From Bradyrhizobium embrapense (GTDB lineage: Bacteria; Pseudomonadota; Alphaproteobacteria; Rhizobiales; Xanthobacteraceae), in assembly GCF_001189235.2 (NCBI RefSeq), contig NZ_LFIP02000011.1:1-64000 (forward strand): 64,000 nucleotides of DNA. The letters are read 5' to 3'. The stretch's first letter is position 1; the number at the start of each line of letters is the position of its first letter. Of this stretch, positions 16,365 through 25,511 are shown piece after piece. The notes beneath the pieces are model-generated. The model worked only from the letters and a program-made list of their open reading frames with translations, was not told the origin of the DNA and ran no database searches. A program made the translations under genes and the position numbers.

Positions 16365-18035
16365 ATGAGACAGCACCGCCTTACGCCCCTCGCCGCGCTC
16401 TGCGCACTTGGCCTTGCCGCGGCAAGTCCCTGCCAGGCGCAGACCGCAGCTCCGGTGAACCTGCGCATCCTCGCGATCAACGATTTCCACGGCTATCTGC
16501 GGCCGCCGCCGGGCGGCATCCGCATCACCGATCCGGCTGATGCGACCAAAAAGATCATGGTGCCCGCCGGCGGCGCCGAGCGATTGGCAACCGTCGTCAA
16601 GCAGCTGCGTGAAGGCCACAAGAACAACGTCTTCGTCGCGGCCGGCGACCTGATCGGCGCGAGCCCGTTTTTGTCGGCCATGTTCCACGACGAGCCGACC
16701 ATCGAGTCGCTCTCCATGATGGGGCTTGCGATCTCGTCGGTCGGAAATCACGAGTTCGACGAAGGCAAGGACGAGCTCTTGCGGATGCAGAATGGCGGCT
16801 GCCACCCGGTCGACAGATGCCAGGGGCCGCACCCCTTCCTGGGGGCCAAATTCCGTTATCTGGCCGCCTCCACGATCGACAAGGCCTCCGGCAAGCCGGT
16901 GTTTCCGCCCTACGAGATCAAGGAGTTCGACGGCATTTCGGTGGCATTCATCGGGCTGACGCTAAAGAACACGCCGAACCTGGTGTCGCCGGCCGGCGTC
17001 GCCAGCCTCGAATTCCGCGACGAGGCCGACACCGTTAACGCGCTGATCCCCGAGCTGAAGGCGAAAGGCGTCGAGGCGATCGTGGTGCTGATCCACGAAG
17101 GCGGCTTTCCGACCGGCGACTACAATGAATGCCCCGGCATCTCCGGGCCGATCGTCGACATCGTCAAGAAATTCGATCGCGCGGTCGACGTCGTGATCTC
17201 CGGCCATACCCACCAGGCCTATGTCTGCGAGATCGACGGGCGGCTGGTCACATCGGGCGACAAATACGGCACGCTGGTCACCGCGATCGACCTTCAGCTC
17301 GATCCGAACAGCCATGACGTGACCAGCGCCAAGGCCGACAACACCATCGTGAAGATTTCAACCACCGCCAAGGACCCGGAGCAGAGCGCGCTCCTGGAAT
17401 CCTATGACCGGCTGGCCGCGCCGATCGCCAACCGCGCGGCCGGCTCGGTCACCGAAACACTGTCGCGTACGCCCGCCGAGACCGGCGAAAGCGTGCTCGG
17501 CGATATCGTCGCCGACGCGCAGCTGCGCGCCACGAGCTCCGAGCCGAACGGCAACGCGGTGATCGCCTTCACCAATCCCGGCGGCGTACGCACCGACATC
17601 GTCAAGCGCGAGGACGGCGCCATCACCTATGCCGACATCTTCGCCAGCCAGCCGTTCCGCAACCAGTTGGTGACGATGACGCTGACCGGCAAGCAGCTCA
17701 AGGACGTGCTGGAGCAGCAATGGGCCGACCCGAAACGGCCGCGCCCCCTGCAGGTCTCGAAGGGCTTTGCCTATGCATGGGATGCGAGCAAGGGCGATGG
17801 TGCGCGCATCATCGCCGCGCGGATGTCGCTCGACGGCAAGCCGATCGACCCGGCCGCGAGCTATCGCGTCACTGTGAACAATTATCTCGCCGAAGGCGGC
17901 GACGGCTTCACGGTGTTCAAGGAAGGAACAGCGCAACAGTTCGGCATCTACGACGTCGATGCGCTCTATGCCTACTTCAAGGCCAACAGCCCGGTCGGAC
18001 CGGCAGCCGGCAAGCGGATCGAGCGGATCAACTGA
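16365..18035 (+). CDS. Periplasmic 5'-nucleotidase / 2',3'-cyclic phosphodiesterase family
   Basis: This 556-residue protein has a signal peptide (MRQHRLTPLAALCALGLAAA, ending CQAQ near residue 26) and a metallophosphatase domain: AINDFHGYL, AAGDLIGAS, SVGNHEFDEG and ISGHTHQAYV supply the dinuclear metal ligands. A C-terminal 5'-nucleotidase substrate-binding domain follows (~370-550: TNPGGVRTDI, NNYLAEGGDGF). It releases nucleosides and phosphate from nucleotides in the periplasm. Start ATG 16365 is chosen at the signal peptide. Confidence 0.92.
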   Translation: MRQHRLTPLAALCALGLAAASPCQAQTAAPVNLRILAINDFHGYLRPPPGGIRITDPADATKKIMVPAGGAERLATVVKQLREGHKNNVFVAAGDLIGASPFLSAMFHDEPTIESLSMMGLAISSVGNHEFDEGKDELLRMQNGGCHPVDRCQGPHPFLGAKFRYLAASTIDKASGKPVFPPYEIKEFDGISVAFIGLTLKNTPNLVSPAGVASLEFRDEADTVNALIPELKAKGVEAIVVLIHEGGFPTGDYNECPGISGPIVDIVKKFDRAVDVVISGHTHQAYVCEIDGRLVTSGDKYGTLVTAIDLQLDPNSHDVTSAKADNTIVKISTTAKDPEQSALLESYDRLAAPIANRAAGSVTETLSRTPAETGESVLGDIVADAQLRATSSEPNGNAVIAFTNPGGVRTDIVKREDGAITYADIFASQPFRNQLVTMTLTGKQLKDVLEQQWADPKRPRPLQVSKGFAYAWDASKGDGARIIAARMSLDGKPIDPAASYRVTVNNYLAEGGDGFTVFKEGTAQQFGIYDVDALYAYFKANSPVGPAAGKRIERIN

Positions 18036-18068
18036 GTAAGGCTTCGCATACGGAACACCCTGTTGCCC

Positions 18069-18152
18069 GTCGTTGCGAAGAGCGCAGTGACGAAGCAATC
18101 CATGCTTCCGTGCGCGGGCAATCGATTGCTTCGCTTCGCTCGCAATGACGAG
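18069..18152. repeat. Intergenic palindromic repeat (GCAATGACG type)
   Basis: Imperfect inverted arms begin near 18069 (CGTTGCGAAGAGCGCAGTGA) and end near 18150 (TTCGCTCGCAATGACG), each with GAAGCAATC / GATTGCTTC towards the centre. This is the common intergenic hairpin type of rhizobial genomes. It lies just after the 5'-nucleotidase stop and could act in 3'-end formation. Confidence 0.7.
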
Positions 18153-18249
18153 GAATGAGCTTGCCTTAATCTAGGCCTTTCCGGACGGCCGCTAACGGCC
18201 TAGATTACGGGTACTCCTCGCACGCGCCCCCATTGCGCCGGGAATTTGC

Positions 18250-19176
18250 ATGACACTGCTTCTGACGCACCCCGCCTGCCTCGATCACCTGACCCCACCC
18301 GGACATCCCGAACGCCCCGACCGGCTGCGCGCGGTTGCCGAGGTGCTCGGCGAGGATCGCTTCGAGGCGCTGGTGCGCGACCTCGCGCCGGAAGGTGACC
18401 TCGACACCGTTCTGCTCTGTCACGGCGAGCACTATGTCGGCGAGCTGCGCCACATCGCGCCGACCTCCGGCATGATCTATATCGACGGCGACACCTCGAT
18501 GTCGCCGGGCACCTGGGAAGCCGTGATGCGCGGCGTCGGCGGCGCGGTGGCGGCGACCGATGCGGTCATGGCGGGCAAGCATCAGAACGCCTTCGTCGCG
18601 GTGCGCCCGCCCGGGCATCACGCCGAGAAATCGACGCCGATGGGCTTCTGCTTCTTCGACAACGTCGCGATCGCCGCGCGCCACGCGCAGCGCAAATACG
18701 GCATCAAGCGCGCTGCGATCATCGATTTCGACGTCCATCACGGCAACGGCACGCAGGATATCTTCTGGGCCGATCCGACCGTGATGTACTGCTCGACGCA
18801 TCAGATGCCGCTGTTCCCCGGCACCGGAGCTGCAGGCGAGCGCGGTGAGCACGACACCGTCGTCAACGCGCCGCTGGCGCCCGGCGATGGCGGCGCCAAA
18901 TTCCGCGCCGCCTTCGAGAACCTGATCCTGCCGCAGCTCGAGAAGTTTTCCCCAGAGCTCGTCGTCATCTCGGCGGGCTTCGATGCGCATCACCGCGATC
19001 CCTTGGCCTCGATCAACCTGACCGGCGAGGATTTCGGCTGGGTCACGCGCAAGCTGATGGACCTCGCCGACAAGAGCGCCGGCGGCCGCGTCGTCTCCGT
19101 GCTGGAGGGCGGCTACGACCTCGAGGGCCTGAAAGAGTCGGTGGCATCTCACGTCACCGCATTGATGGGCGCGTAA
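18250..19176 (+). CDS. Histone-deacetylase-family amidohydrolase (acetylpolyamine amidohydrolase-like)
   Basis: This 308-residue zinc-dependent deacetylase fold has VRPPGHHAEKS (active-site His pair, ~residues 118-128), IIDFDVHHGNGTQDIFW (Zn ligands Asp and His) and ISAGFDAHHRDPL (Zn ligand Asp). In bacteria this family removes acetyl groups from acetylpolyamines or related amides. It precedes xseB by 125 bases on the same strand, an order common in Bradyrhizobium. Confidence 0.9.
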   Translation: MTLLLTHPACLDHLTPPGHPERPDRLRAVAEVLGEDRFEALVRDLAPEGDLDTVLLCHGEHYVGELRHIAPTSGMIYIDGDTSMSPGTWEAVMRGVGGAVAATDAVMAGKHQNAFVAVRPPGHHAEKSTPMGFCFFDNVAIAARHAQRKYGIKRAAIIDFDVHHGNGTQDIFWADPTVMYCSTHQMPLFPGTGAAGERGEHDTVVNAPLAPGDGGAKFRAAFENLILPQLEKFSPELVVISAGFDAHHRDPLASINLTGEDFGWVTRKLMDLADKSAGGRVVSVLEGGYDLEGLKESVASHVTALMGA

Positions 19177-19301
19177 AACCCCGCCACAATACGCCCGCAA
19201 AAATTCGATTGATTCTGCGCCGGGGCGAGCATGGCCTGCGACGGGTCATGTTTGGACGACGAGATCCGATCACGGTCCGATCGGCGCACTGGGAACATAT
19301 A

Positions 19302-19553
19302 ATGGCCGAAAATACTCAAGCCGACGTCAAGAAGCTCTCCTTTGAACGCGCGATCGAGGAACTCGAATCGATCGTCAAGCGGCTTGAGGACGGCAAGGTC
19401 CCGCTTGAGGAATCGGTCGCGATCTATGAGCGCGGCGAGGCGCTGAAGCGGCGCTGCGAGGAATTGCTGCGCCAGGCCGAAGCCCGCGTCGACAAGATCA
19501 CCACCGACGCCTCGGGCCAACCGAACGGCACCGAGCCGCTCGACGTGCAGTAG
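19302..19553 (+). CDS. xseB: Exodeoxyribonuclease VII small subunit
   Basis: This 83-residue protein matches XseB in length and helical pattern: KLSFERAIEELESIVKRLED, GKVPLEESVAIYERGEALKR and CEELLRQAEARVDKI. It binds XseA to form the single-strand exonuclease VII; xseA is not in this window. The start ATG 19302 (MAENTQAD) is chosen over the open frame from 19209. The dxs gene follows after an unusually long 540-base gap. Confidence 0.96.
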   Translation: MAENTQADVKKLSFERAIEELESIVKRLEDGKVPLEESVAIYERGEALKRRCEELLRQAEARVDKITTDASGQPNGTEPLDVQ

Positions 19554-19740
19554 CGCCGATACGCCGCGATCATGCGACATGATGTCCGCCTCGGCGGGCG
19601 ATTGTTGCTGCGCATTTCCATCGATTCACCACGCCGCGCCGCGACCGCGGCGACCGGGTGTGACTGCGAATCAGGCCGATCCGGACCCTCCCGGCGGCCG
19701 CTAAAATAGCCAAAATGGAACCCGGTCCCAGCCCAAGCAT

Positions 19741-19760
19741 TGAAAAGCCTAGGCTTTTCA
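19741..19760. promoter_or_regulatory. Perfect 20-bp palindrome upstream of dxs
   Basis: The sequence TGAAAAGCCTAGGCTTTTCA is its own reverse complement. A zero-loop dyad of this length is typical of a dimeric regulator operator and not of an RNA hairpin. It lies 335 bases before the dxs start. The regulator is unknown. Confidence 0.55.
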
Positions 19761-19840
19761 GGACAACGCATAGGAACCCTGCACCGCCTATCGGGTTGGC
19801 TTTGGCTGCGGCTTTGGTGTAATGCTTCCAGTTCTATGGG

Positions 19841-19892
19841 CATTTGAGGGTGGCGGGCGGCCCGGATTTTCGGGCGGCATGCACCTCAAATG
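19841..19892 (+). promoter_or_regulatory. Stem-loop in dxs leader
   Basis: Outer arms CATTTGAGG (19841-19849) and CCTCAAATG (19884-19892) are perfect complements. An inner stem GCCCG / CGGGC (19860-19864 with 19871-19875) closes on a GATTTT loop. This is a two-tier RNA hairpin with no T-run, so it is not a standard terminator. It could be a regulatory leader element or a degenerate repeat. Confidence 0.5.
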
Positions 19893-20095
19893 GTTCGACA
19901 AAACTGAACCGGGACGGGTGAAGAGCGACCAAGGTGATGCATATCACGTGGTCCAATCCGGAGTGAATCTAGGCTTACAACCAGGCAGGGCCTGCCGGGA
20001 CGGCACCCAGTGTCTGGCATTCGCTGCGCGGTGAGCGCGCCAACCCATCTCGCGTCGGGCCGTTCGTTCCGACAGGCAAAAATTGGAAATTCGCT

Positions 20096-22024
20096 GTGAC
20101 CACATTTAGTAAAACGCCGCTTCTTGACACTATTCACACGCCGGATGACCTGCGCAAGCTGAAGGTCGAGCAGGTGCGGCAGGTTGCCGACGAGCTCCGC
20201 CAGGAAACCATCGACGCGGTGTCGGTGACCGGCGGCCATTTCGGCGCCGGCCTCGGCGTGGTCGAGCTGACCACCGCCATCCACTACATCTTCGACACCC
20301 CGCGCGACCGCCTGATCTGGGACGTCGGCCACCAGGCCTATCCGCACAAGATCCTGACCGGTCGTCGCGACCGCATCCGCACCCTGCGCACCGGCGGCGG
20401 CCTCTCCGGGTTCACCAAGCGCACCGAGAGCGACTACGATCCGTTCGGCGCCGCGCACTCCTCGACCTCGATCTCGGCCGGCCTCGGCATGGCCGTGGCG
20501 CGCGATCTCTCCGGCGGCAAGAACAACGTCATCGCCGTGATCGGTGACGGCGCGATGTCGGCGGGCATGGCCTATGAGGCGATGAACAACGCCGGCGCAA
20601 TGAACTCGCGCCTGATCGTGATCCTCAACGACAACGACATGTCGATCGCGCCGCCGGTCGGCGCGATGAGCGCCTATCTGTCGCGCCTCTACTCCGGCAA
20701 GACCTACCGCTCGCTGCGCGAGGCCGCCAAGCAGATCAACAAGCGCCTGCCGAAGATCCTCGCCAACCGCGCCAACCGCGTCGAGGAATATTCCCGCGGC
20801 TTCATGATGGACGGCGGCACGCTGTTCGAGGAGCTCGGCTTCTATTATGTCGGCCCGATCGACGGTCATAACCTCGACCATCTGCTGCCGGTGCTGAAAA
20901 ACGTCCGCGACATGGAGACCGGGCCGATCCTGGTTCACGTCGTGACCCAGAAGGGCAAGGGCTACGGCCCGGCCGAGGCTTCCGCCGACAAGTACCATGC
21001 CGTCGTCAAGTTCGACGTCGCGACCGGCACCCAGGCCAAGGCCAAGCCGAACGCGCCGGCCTACCAGAACGTGTTCGGCCAGAGCCTCGTCAAGGAAGCC
21101 CAGAAGGACGACAAGATTGTCGCCATCACCGCGGCGATGCCGTCGGGCACCGGCGTCGACATCTTCAACAAAGCCTTCCCGGAGCGCACCTTCGACGTCG
21201 GCATTGCCGAACAGCACGCGGTGACCTTCGCCGCCGGCCTCGCCACCGAAGGTTACAAGCCGTTCTGCGCGATCTACTCGACCTTCCTGCAGCGCGGCTA
21301 TGACCAGGTGGTCCATGACGTCGCGATCCAGAGCCTTCCGGTCCGCTTCGCGATCGACCGCGCCGGCCTGGTCGGTGCCGACGGCGCGACCCATGCCGGC
21401 TCGTTCGACAACGCCTATCTCGGCTGTCTGCCGAACATGGTGATCATGGCCGCCTCCGACGAGGCGGAAATGGTCCACATGGTGGCGACCCAGGTTGCGA
21501 TCAATGATCGTCCGAGCGCGCTGCGCTATCCGCGCGGCGAAGGCCGCGGCGTCGAGATGCCGGAAGTCGGCGTTCCGCTGCCGATCGGCAAGGGCCGCAT
21601 CATTCGCGAGGGCAAGCAGGTCGCGCTGCTGTCGTTCGGCACCCGCCTCGCCGAGTGCGAGAAGGCGGCCGACGAGCTTGCTGCCCACGGCCTCTCCGCC
21701 ACGATCGCCGACGCGCGCTTCATGAAGCCGCTCGACGAGGAAATGATCATGAAGCTCGCCCGCGACCACGAGATCCTGATCACGATCGAGGAAGGCTCGA
21801 TCGGCGGCTTCGGCTCGCATGTCATGCAGTTCCTGTCCGACAACGCGATGCTCGACAGCGGCATGCTCAAGTTCCGCTCGATGATCTTGCCCGACGTGTT
21901 CCTCGACCACGACACACCGGCGGCGATGTATGCCCGTGCGGGTCTCGACGCCAAGAGCATCGTTGCCAAGGTGTTCGAGACCCTCGGCAAGGACTACAAG
22001 ACCGAGACCGTCAAGCTCGCATAA
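20096..22024 (+). CDS. dxs: 1-deoxy-D-xylulose-5-phosphate synthase
   Basis: This 642-residue enzyme is the full family length. The first step of the MEP isoprenoid pathway condenses pyruvate and glyceraldehyde-3-phosphate using thiamine diphosphate. Visible motifs are GHQAYPHKILTGR, the ThDP signature GDGAMSAGMAYEAMNNAG with NDNDMSI, the transketolase centre FDVGIAEQHAVTFAAGLA (catalytic Glu), and DRAGLVGADGATHAG. Translation starts at GTG 20096 with only a weak GGA upstream. The product feeds carotenoid, quinone and hopanoid synthesis as well as thiamine and pyridoxal in many bacteria. Confidence 0.97.
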   Translation: MTTFSKTPLLDTIHTPDDLRKLKVEQVRQVADELRQETIDAVSVTGGHFGAGLGVVELTTAIHYIFDTPRDRLIWDVGHQAYPHKILTGRRDRIRTLRTGGGLSGFTKRTESDYDPFGAAHSSTSISAGLGMAVARDLSGGKNNVIAVIGDGAMSAGMAYEAMNNAGAMNSRLIVILNDNDMSIAPPVGAMSAYLSRLYSGKTYRSLREAAKQINKRLPKILANRANRVEEYSRGFMMDGGTLFEELGFYYVGPIDGHNLDHLLPVLKNVRDMETGPILVHVVTQKGKGYGPAEASADKYHAVVKFDVATGTQAKAKPNAPAYQNVFGQSLVKEAQKDDKIVAITAAMPSGTGVDIFNKAFPERTFDVGIAEQHAVTFAAGLATEGYKPFCAIYSTFLQRGYDQVVHDVAIQSLPVRFAIDRAGLVGADGATHAGSFDNAYLGCLPNMVIMAASDEAEMVHMVATQVAINDRPSALRYPRGEGRGVEMPEVGVPLPIGKGRIIREGKQVALLSFGTRLAECEKAADELAAHGLSATIADARFMKPLDEEMIMKLARDHEILITIEEGSIGGFGSHVMQFLSDNAMLDSGMLKFRSMILPDVFLDHDTPAAMYARAGLDAKSIVAKVFETLGKDYKTETVKLA

Positions 22025-22060
22025 TCGCTTCGGGCGGCACCTGCGGGTGCCGGCAAGTTC

Positions 22061-22624
22061 ATGAAGATCTATCTGGCAGGTCCTGACGTGTTCCTGCCGG
22101 ACGCCGTGGAGATCGGCCGCCGCAAGGCGGAGGTTTGCGCCTATCACGGGCTGACAGGGCTGTATCCGCTCGACAACAGCATCAATCCCACGGCCGTGGG
22201 CGCCTCGCTCACCATCTTCAAAAGCAACGAGGCGATGATGGAGTCTGCCGACGCCGTCATCGCCAATTTGACGCCGTTTCGCGGCCCCAGTGCCGACGCA
22301 GGCACCGTCTACGAACTCGGCTACATGGCGGGACGCGGCAAGCTGTGCCTCGCCTATTCGAACGATCCCACGTCCTACGCCAATCGCGTGGCGCGGCTGC
22401 AGCAGGTCGTTCCGGCATCCGACGGACGCCTGATCGACGCGGAGGGGCTGACGGTGGAAGAGTTTGGCTTGCCCGACAATCTGATGATGATGCACGCGCT
22501 CGATCTGCACGGCAGCCCGCTGGTGACCCCGCGGGAGCCTGCGGCCGACCTCTGGCACGACCTCACCTCCTTCGAGGCCTGCGTGCGGCTCGCCGCCGCA
22601 CAGCGCCGGCAGGGCGCCAAATGA
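22061..22624 (+). CDS. Nucleoside 2-deoxyribosyltransferase family protein
   Basis: This 187-residue protein begins MKIYLAGPDVF, the nucleotide-binding start of the family. It has MMESADAVIANLTPFRGPSA followed by GTVYELGYMAG with the catalytic Glu (DxGTxYELGYA pattern). These enzymes exchange or hydrolyse the N-glycosidic bond of deoxynucleosides or their monophosphates in salvage. It lies 36 bases after dxs and its stop overlaps the tlyA start by 4 bases, so it is part of this operon. Confidence 0.88.
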   Translation: MKIYLAGPDVFLPDAVEIGRRKAEVCAYHGLTGLYPLDNSINPTAVGASLTIFKSNEAMMESADAVIANLTPFRGPSADAGTVYELGYMAGRGKLCLAYSNDPTSYANRVARLQQVVPASDGRLIDAEGLTVEEFGLPDNLMMMHALDLHGSPLVTPREPAADLWHDLTSFEACVRLAAAQRRQGAK

Positions 22625-23394
22625 CCAAGCAAGTGACCAAGGCGGGCGACAACGACAACGACGCATCCGCCGGCAAGCGCATCGACGTGCTGCTGGTCGA
22701 GCGCGGCCTGTTCGAGAGCCGGGCGCGGGCGCGTGCCGCGATCGACGCCGGCCTCGTCACCGCCGACGGCAAGCAGATTGCGAAGGCATCCGAGCTCGTC
22801 GCGCCCGGCGCCGAACTCACGGCCGAGCCGGCGCATCCCTATGTCTCGCGTGGCGGCGTCAAGCTCGCCGGCGCGCTCGAGCACTATCCGATCGACGTCG
22901 AGGGCCATGTCTGCCTCGATGTCGGCGCTTCGACAGGCGGGTTCACCGAAGTGCTGCTCGCCAACGGCGCGAGCCTCGTCTTCGCCATCGATGTCGGCCA
23001 CGGCCAGCTGCATCCCTCGCTGCAGGGGCATCCGAAGATCATCTCCATGGAGGAGACCGACATCAGGAATTTCGAGGGCAAGCGGCTGCCGGCGCGGCCC
23101 GACGTCGTCGTGATCGATGTCAGCTTCATCTCGCTGAAGCTGGTGCTGCCGGTGGCGCTGTCGCTGGCAGCAGCCCCGATGCATCTGCTCGCGCTGATCA
23201 AGCCGCAATTCGAAGCGGCGCGCAAACACGCCAAGCGCGGCGTCATCCGCAACGCGATGGTGCACCAGGAGATCTGCGACGACATCGCCGCCTTTGCCGG
23301 CTCGCTCGGCTGCACCGACATCCAGGTGTTCCCGTCGTCGATCACGGGCGGCGACGGCAATATCGAGTTCTTCCTTGGCGCGCGCCGTGGCTGA
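22621..23394 (+). CDS. tlyA: TlyA-family rRNA 2'-O-methyltransferase (S4 domain)
   Basis: This 257-residue protein has an N-terminal S4 RNA-binding domain (RIDVLLVERGLFESRARARA, residues ~20-80) and an FtsJ-like methyltransferase domain with HPYVSRGGVKL, the SAM motif CLDVGASTGGFTEVLL and the SFISLKLVLP segment. TlyA proteins 2'-O-methylate rRNA; the old label is hemolysin. The start ATG 22621 overlaps the preceding gene. The next gene starts inside its 3' end. Confidence 0.93.
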   Translation: MTKQVTKAGDNDNDASAGKRIDVLLVERGLFESRARARAAIDAGLVTADGKQIAKASELVAPGAELTAEPAHPYVSRGGVKLAGALEHYPIDVEGHVCLDVGASTGGFTEVLLANGASLVFAIDVGHGQLHPSLQGHPKIISMEETDIRNFEGKRLPARPDVVVIDVSFISLKLVLPVALSLAAAPMHLLALIKPQFEAARKHAKRGVIRNAMVHQEICDDIAAFAGSLGCTDIQVFPSSITGGDGNIEFFLGARRG

Positions 23395-24628
23395 GCTACT
23401 CACCATCGACCATGTCGGCCATCGCGGCGACGGCGTCGCGATCAACGCCGCGCAGTCGATCTTCGTGCCCTATACGCTGGCCGGCGAGACCGTCGAGGTC
23501 GAAGACGTCCCGGGCAATCATCCCGACCGGCGGCGGCTGATCCGGGTGACGCAGCAAAGCCCCGAGCGGATCGCGCCGTTCTGCCCGCATTTCGGCGTCT
23601 GCGGCGGCTGCGCGATCCAGCACTGGAATGACGCGCCCTACCACGCCTGGAAGCGCAACATCGTGGTCGAGACGCTGGCGCAGGCAAAGGTCGCGACCGA
23701 CGTCGCGCCGCTGCTCGACGCCCATGGCGCGGGCCGCCGTCGCATCACGCTGCACGGACGCATGGGGACCCACGAGGTGCTCAAGGTCGGCTTCGCTGCG
23801 GCCGGTTCGCATGACATCATCCCGGTCGACCGCTGTCCGATCCTCGATCCGGCGCTCGATGGCGCGCTCGAGGCCGCCTGGGCCACAGCCGAGCCGCTGA
23901 TCGCGATCGGCAGGCCGCTCGATATCCAGGTGACCGCGACCCTCAACGGGCTCGACATCGACGTGCGCGGCTCCGGCGCGCTGCCGACCAGCCTGATCAC
24001 CACGCTGTCGCGGGTCGCCGAGAAACACCGGCTGGCGCGGCTGACCCGGCATGGCGAGCTGGTGCTGCAGCGTGGTTCGCCCGAGGTTGCCATCGGCAAG
24101 GCCAAGGTCGTGCTGCCGCCGGGCTCGTTCCTGCAGGCAACCGTCAAAGGCGAGGAGACGCTGGCGGCGCTGGTTCGCGAGCGCTGCGGACGCGCCAAGC
24201 ACGTCGCCGATCTGTTTTGCGGCGTCGGTCCGTTTGCGCTCCGCCTCGCCGAGAAGGTGCGGATCGCGGCCTTCGACAACGACGCCGGCGCGATCGCGGC
24301 GCTACAGAAGGCCGCGCAATCGACGTTGGGGCTGAAGCCGCTCAAGGCCGAGGCGCGCGACCTGTTCCGCCGCCCGCTGATGCCGCAGGAATTGCGCGAC
24401 TATGACGCCGTCGTGTTCGATCCGCCGCGACAGGGCGCGCAGGCCCAGGTCACCCAGCTTGCGGCGAGCAAGGTGCCGGTGATCGTCGCGGTGTCCTGCA
24501 ACGTCGCGACGTTTGCGCGCGACGCAAAAATCCTGATCGATGGCGGCTACAAGATATCAGCCGTCACTCCGGTCGATCAGTTCCGCCACACCCCACATGT
24601 CGAACTGGTGGCGCGCTTCGCGCGCTGA
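23387..24628 (+). CDS. TrmA/RlmD-family RNA (uracil-5) methyltransferase with Fe-S site
   Basis: This 413-residue protein starts at GTG 23387, 8 bases inside tlyA. It has an N-terminal TRAM-like segment (LTIDHVGHRGDGVAINA), a [4Fe-4S] binding set in FCPHFGVCGGCAIQHW, the QATVKGEETLAALV segment, a SAM site in VADLFCGVGPFALRLAEK, and the catalytic region VFDPPRQGAQAQ with the Cys nucleophile in VAVSCNVATFARD. This is the RumA/RlmD arrangement for 5-methyluridine in RNA. The target (23S rRNA or tRNA) is not determinable here. Confidence 0.92.
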   Translation: MAELLTIDHVGHRGDGVAINAAQSIFVPYTLAGETVEVEDVPGNHPDRRRLIRVTQQSPERIAPFCPHFGVCGGCAIQHWNDAPYHAWKRNIVVETLAQAKVATDVAPLLDAHGAGRRRITLHGRMGTHEVLKVGFAAAGSHDIIPVDRCPILDPALDGALEAAWATAEPLIAIGRPLDIQVTATLNGLDIDVRGSGALPTSLITTLSRVAEKHRLARLTRHGELVLQRGSPEVAIGKAKVVLPPGSFLQATVKGEETLAALVRERCGRAKHVADLFCGVGPFALRLAEKVRIAAFDNDAGAIAALQKAAQSTLGLKPLKAEARDLFRRPLMPQELRDYDAVVFDPPRQGAQAQVTQLAASKVPVIVAVSCNVATFARDAKILIDGGYKISAVTPVDQFRHTPHVELVARFAR

Positions 24629-24681
24629 GGCATTGCGGCGACTATCGCAGCAGGCGGCGGTCTCGATATAATCCGCATCTC

Positions 24682-25506
24682 ATGTCCCACGATTCGCTGC
24701 TCGCACGCATCATTCCCGTGCTGGCCGACGTGCCGGGCGTCGCCGCCATCGTGCTCGGCGGCTCGCGGGCGCGCGGCACGGCGCGCCACGCCTCCGACAC
24801 CGATCTCGGCCTCTACTATCGGAACAGCACCGCGCTGGATATCGACCGGCTGCGCGCAGCGGTGACGGCCCTCGTCGACGATCCCACGACCGCCCATGTG
24901 ACGCCGGTCGGCGATTGGGGTCCGTGGATCGTCGGCGGCGCCTGGCTCAGGATCGGCGGCCAAAAGGTCGACCTGCTCTACCGCAGCATCGATGAGGTCT
25001 CGGCGGTGATCGATGCTTGCCGAAACGGCGAGATCAGCATGCACTACCAGCCGGGCCATCCGCACGGCTTCTGTACGGCGATCTGGATGGGCGAGGTCGC
25101 GCTGTGCCGCGCCCTGCATGATCCCGATGGACGCGTCGCGGCGATGAAAGCCAAGACTGTGCCCTACCCGCCCGCGCTGCGCGAGGCGCTGATCCGGCGC
25201 TTTCAATGGGAAATCTTGTTCGCAATCGAGAATGCCGAGCTCGCCGTGCCGCGCGGCGACGGCACGCAGACCGCCGGCTGCGCCTATCGCGCGCTGGCGT
25301 GTATCGCGCAGGTGCTGTTTGCCCTGAACGGGCAGTATCTGATCAACGAGAAGGGCGCGCTGGCAGAGGCGGCGAATTTTCCGGTGACGGTTCGCGACCT
25401 CGCCAGGCGCGTCGCCGAGGTCTGGCGGCAGATCGGAGCCGGGCAGCATGCAGCCGCGTTGCAGACCTTGCGCGAGCTCGAGAATGACGTTCGGAAGATA
25501 TTGTAG
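24682..25506 (+). CDS. Nucleotidyltransferase-domain protein
   Basis: This 274-residue protein has the polymerase-beta-like nucleotidyltransferase motif VLGGSRARGTARHASDTDLG (GS...DxD, residues ~24-44) and the third acidic residue in GQKVDLLYRS. The C-terminal half is helical, as in the DUF4037-type aminoglycoside-adenylyltransferase relatives. The substrate is unknown; there is no sign of a toxin-antitoxin partner. It starts 53 bases after the RNA methyltransferase. Confidence 0.82.
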   Translation: MSHDSLLARIIPVLADVPGVAAIVLGGSRARGTARHASDTDLGLYYRNSTALDIDRLRAAVTALVDDPTTAHVTPVGDWGPWIVGGAWLRIGGQKVDLLYRSIDEVSAVIDACRNGEISMHYQPGHPHGFCTAIWMGEVALCRALHDPDGRVAAMKAKTVPYPPALREALIRRFQWEILFAIENAELAVPRGDGTQTAGCAYRALACIAQVLFALNGQYLINEKGALAEAANFPVTVRDLARRVAEVWRQIGAGQHAAALQTLRELENDVRKIL

Positions 25507-25511
25507 TCCCG

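Larger units (their letters stand above)
19554..20095. other. Long leader between xseB and dxs with palindrome and stem-loop
   Basis: These 542 bases hold no convincing gene. They contain a perfect 20-base palindrome at 19741-19760 and a stem-loop at 19841-19892, listed separately. An open frame at 19822-20034 has no family resemblance and covers the stem-loop. The stretch probably holds the dxs promoter and leader. Confidence 0.6.

Noticed and set aside
19822..20034. 70-codon open frame before dxs
   Set aside because: It has no ribosome site or family similarity, and it overlaps the leader stem-loop.
19886..22666. 926-codon minus-strand open frame
   Set aside because: It lies opposite dxs and the deoxyribosyltransferase; its translation is His/Arg/Asp-rich without family resemblance.
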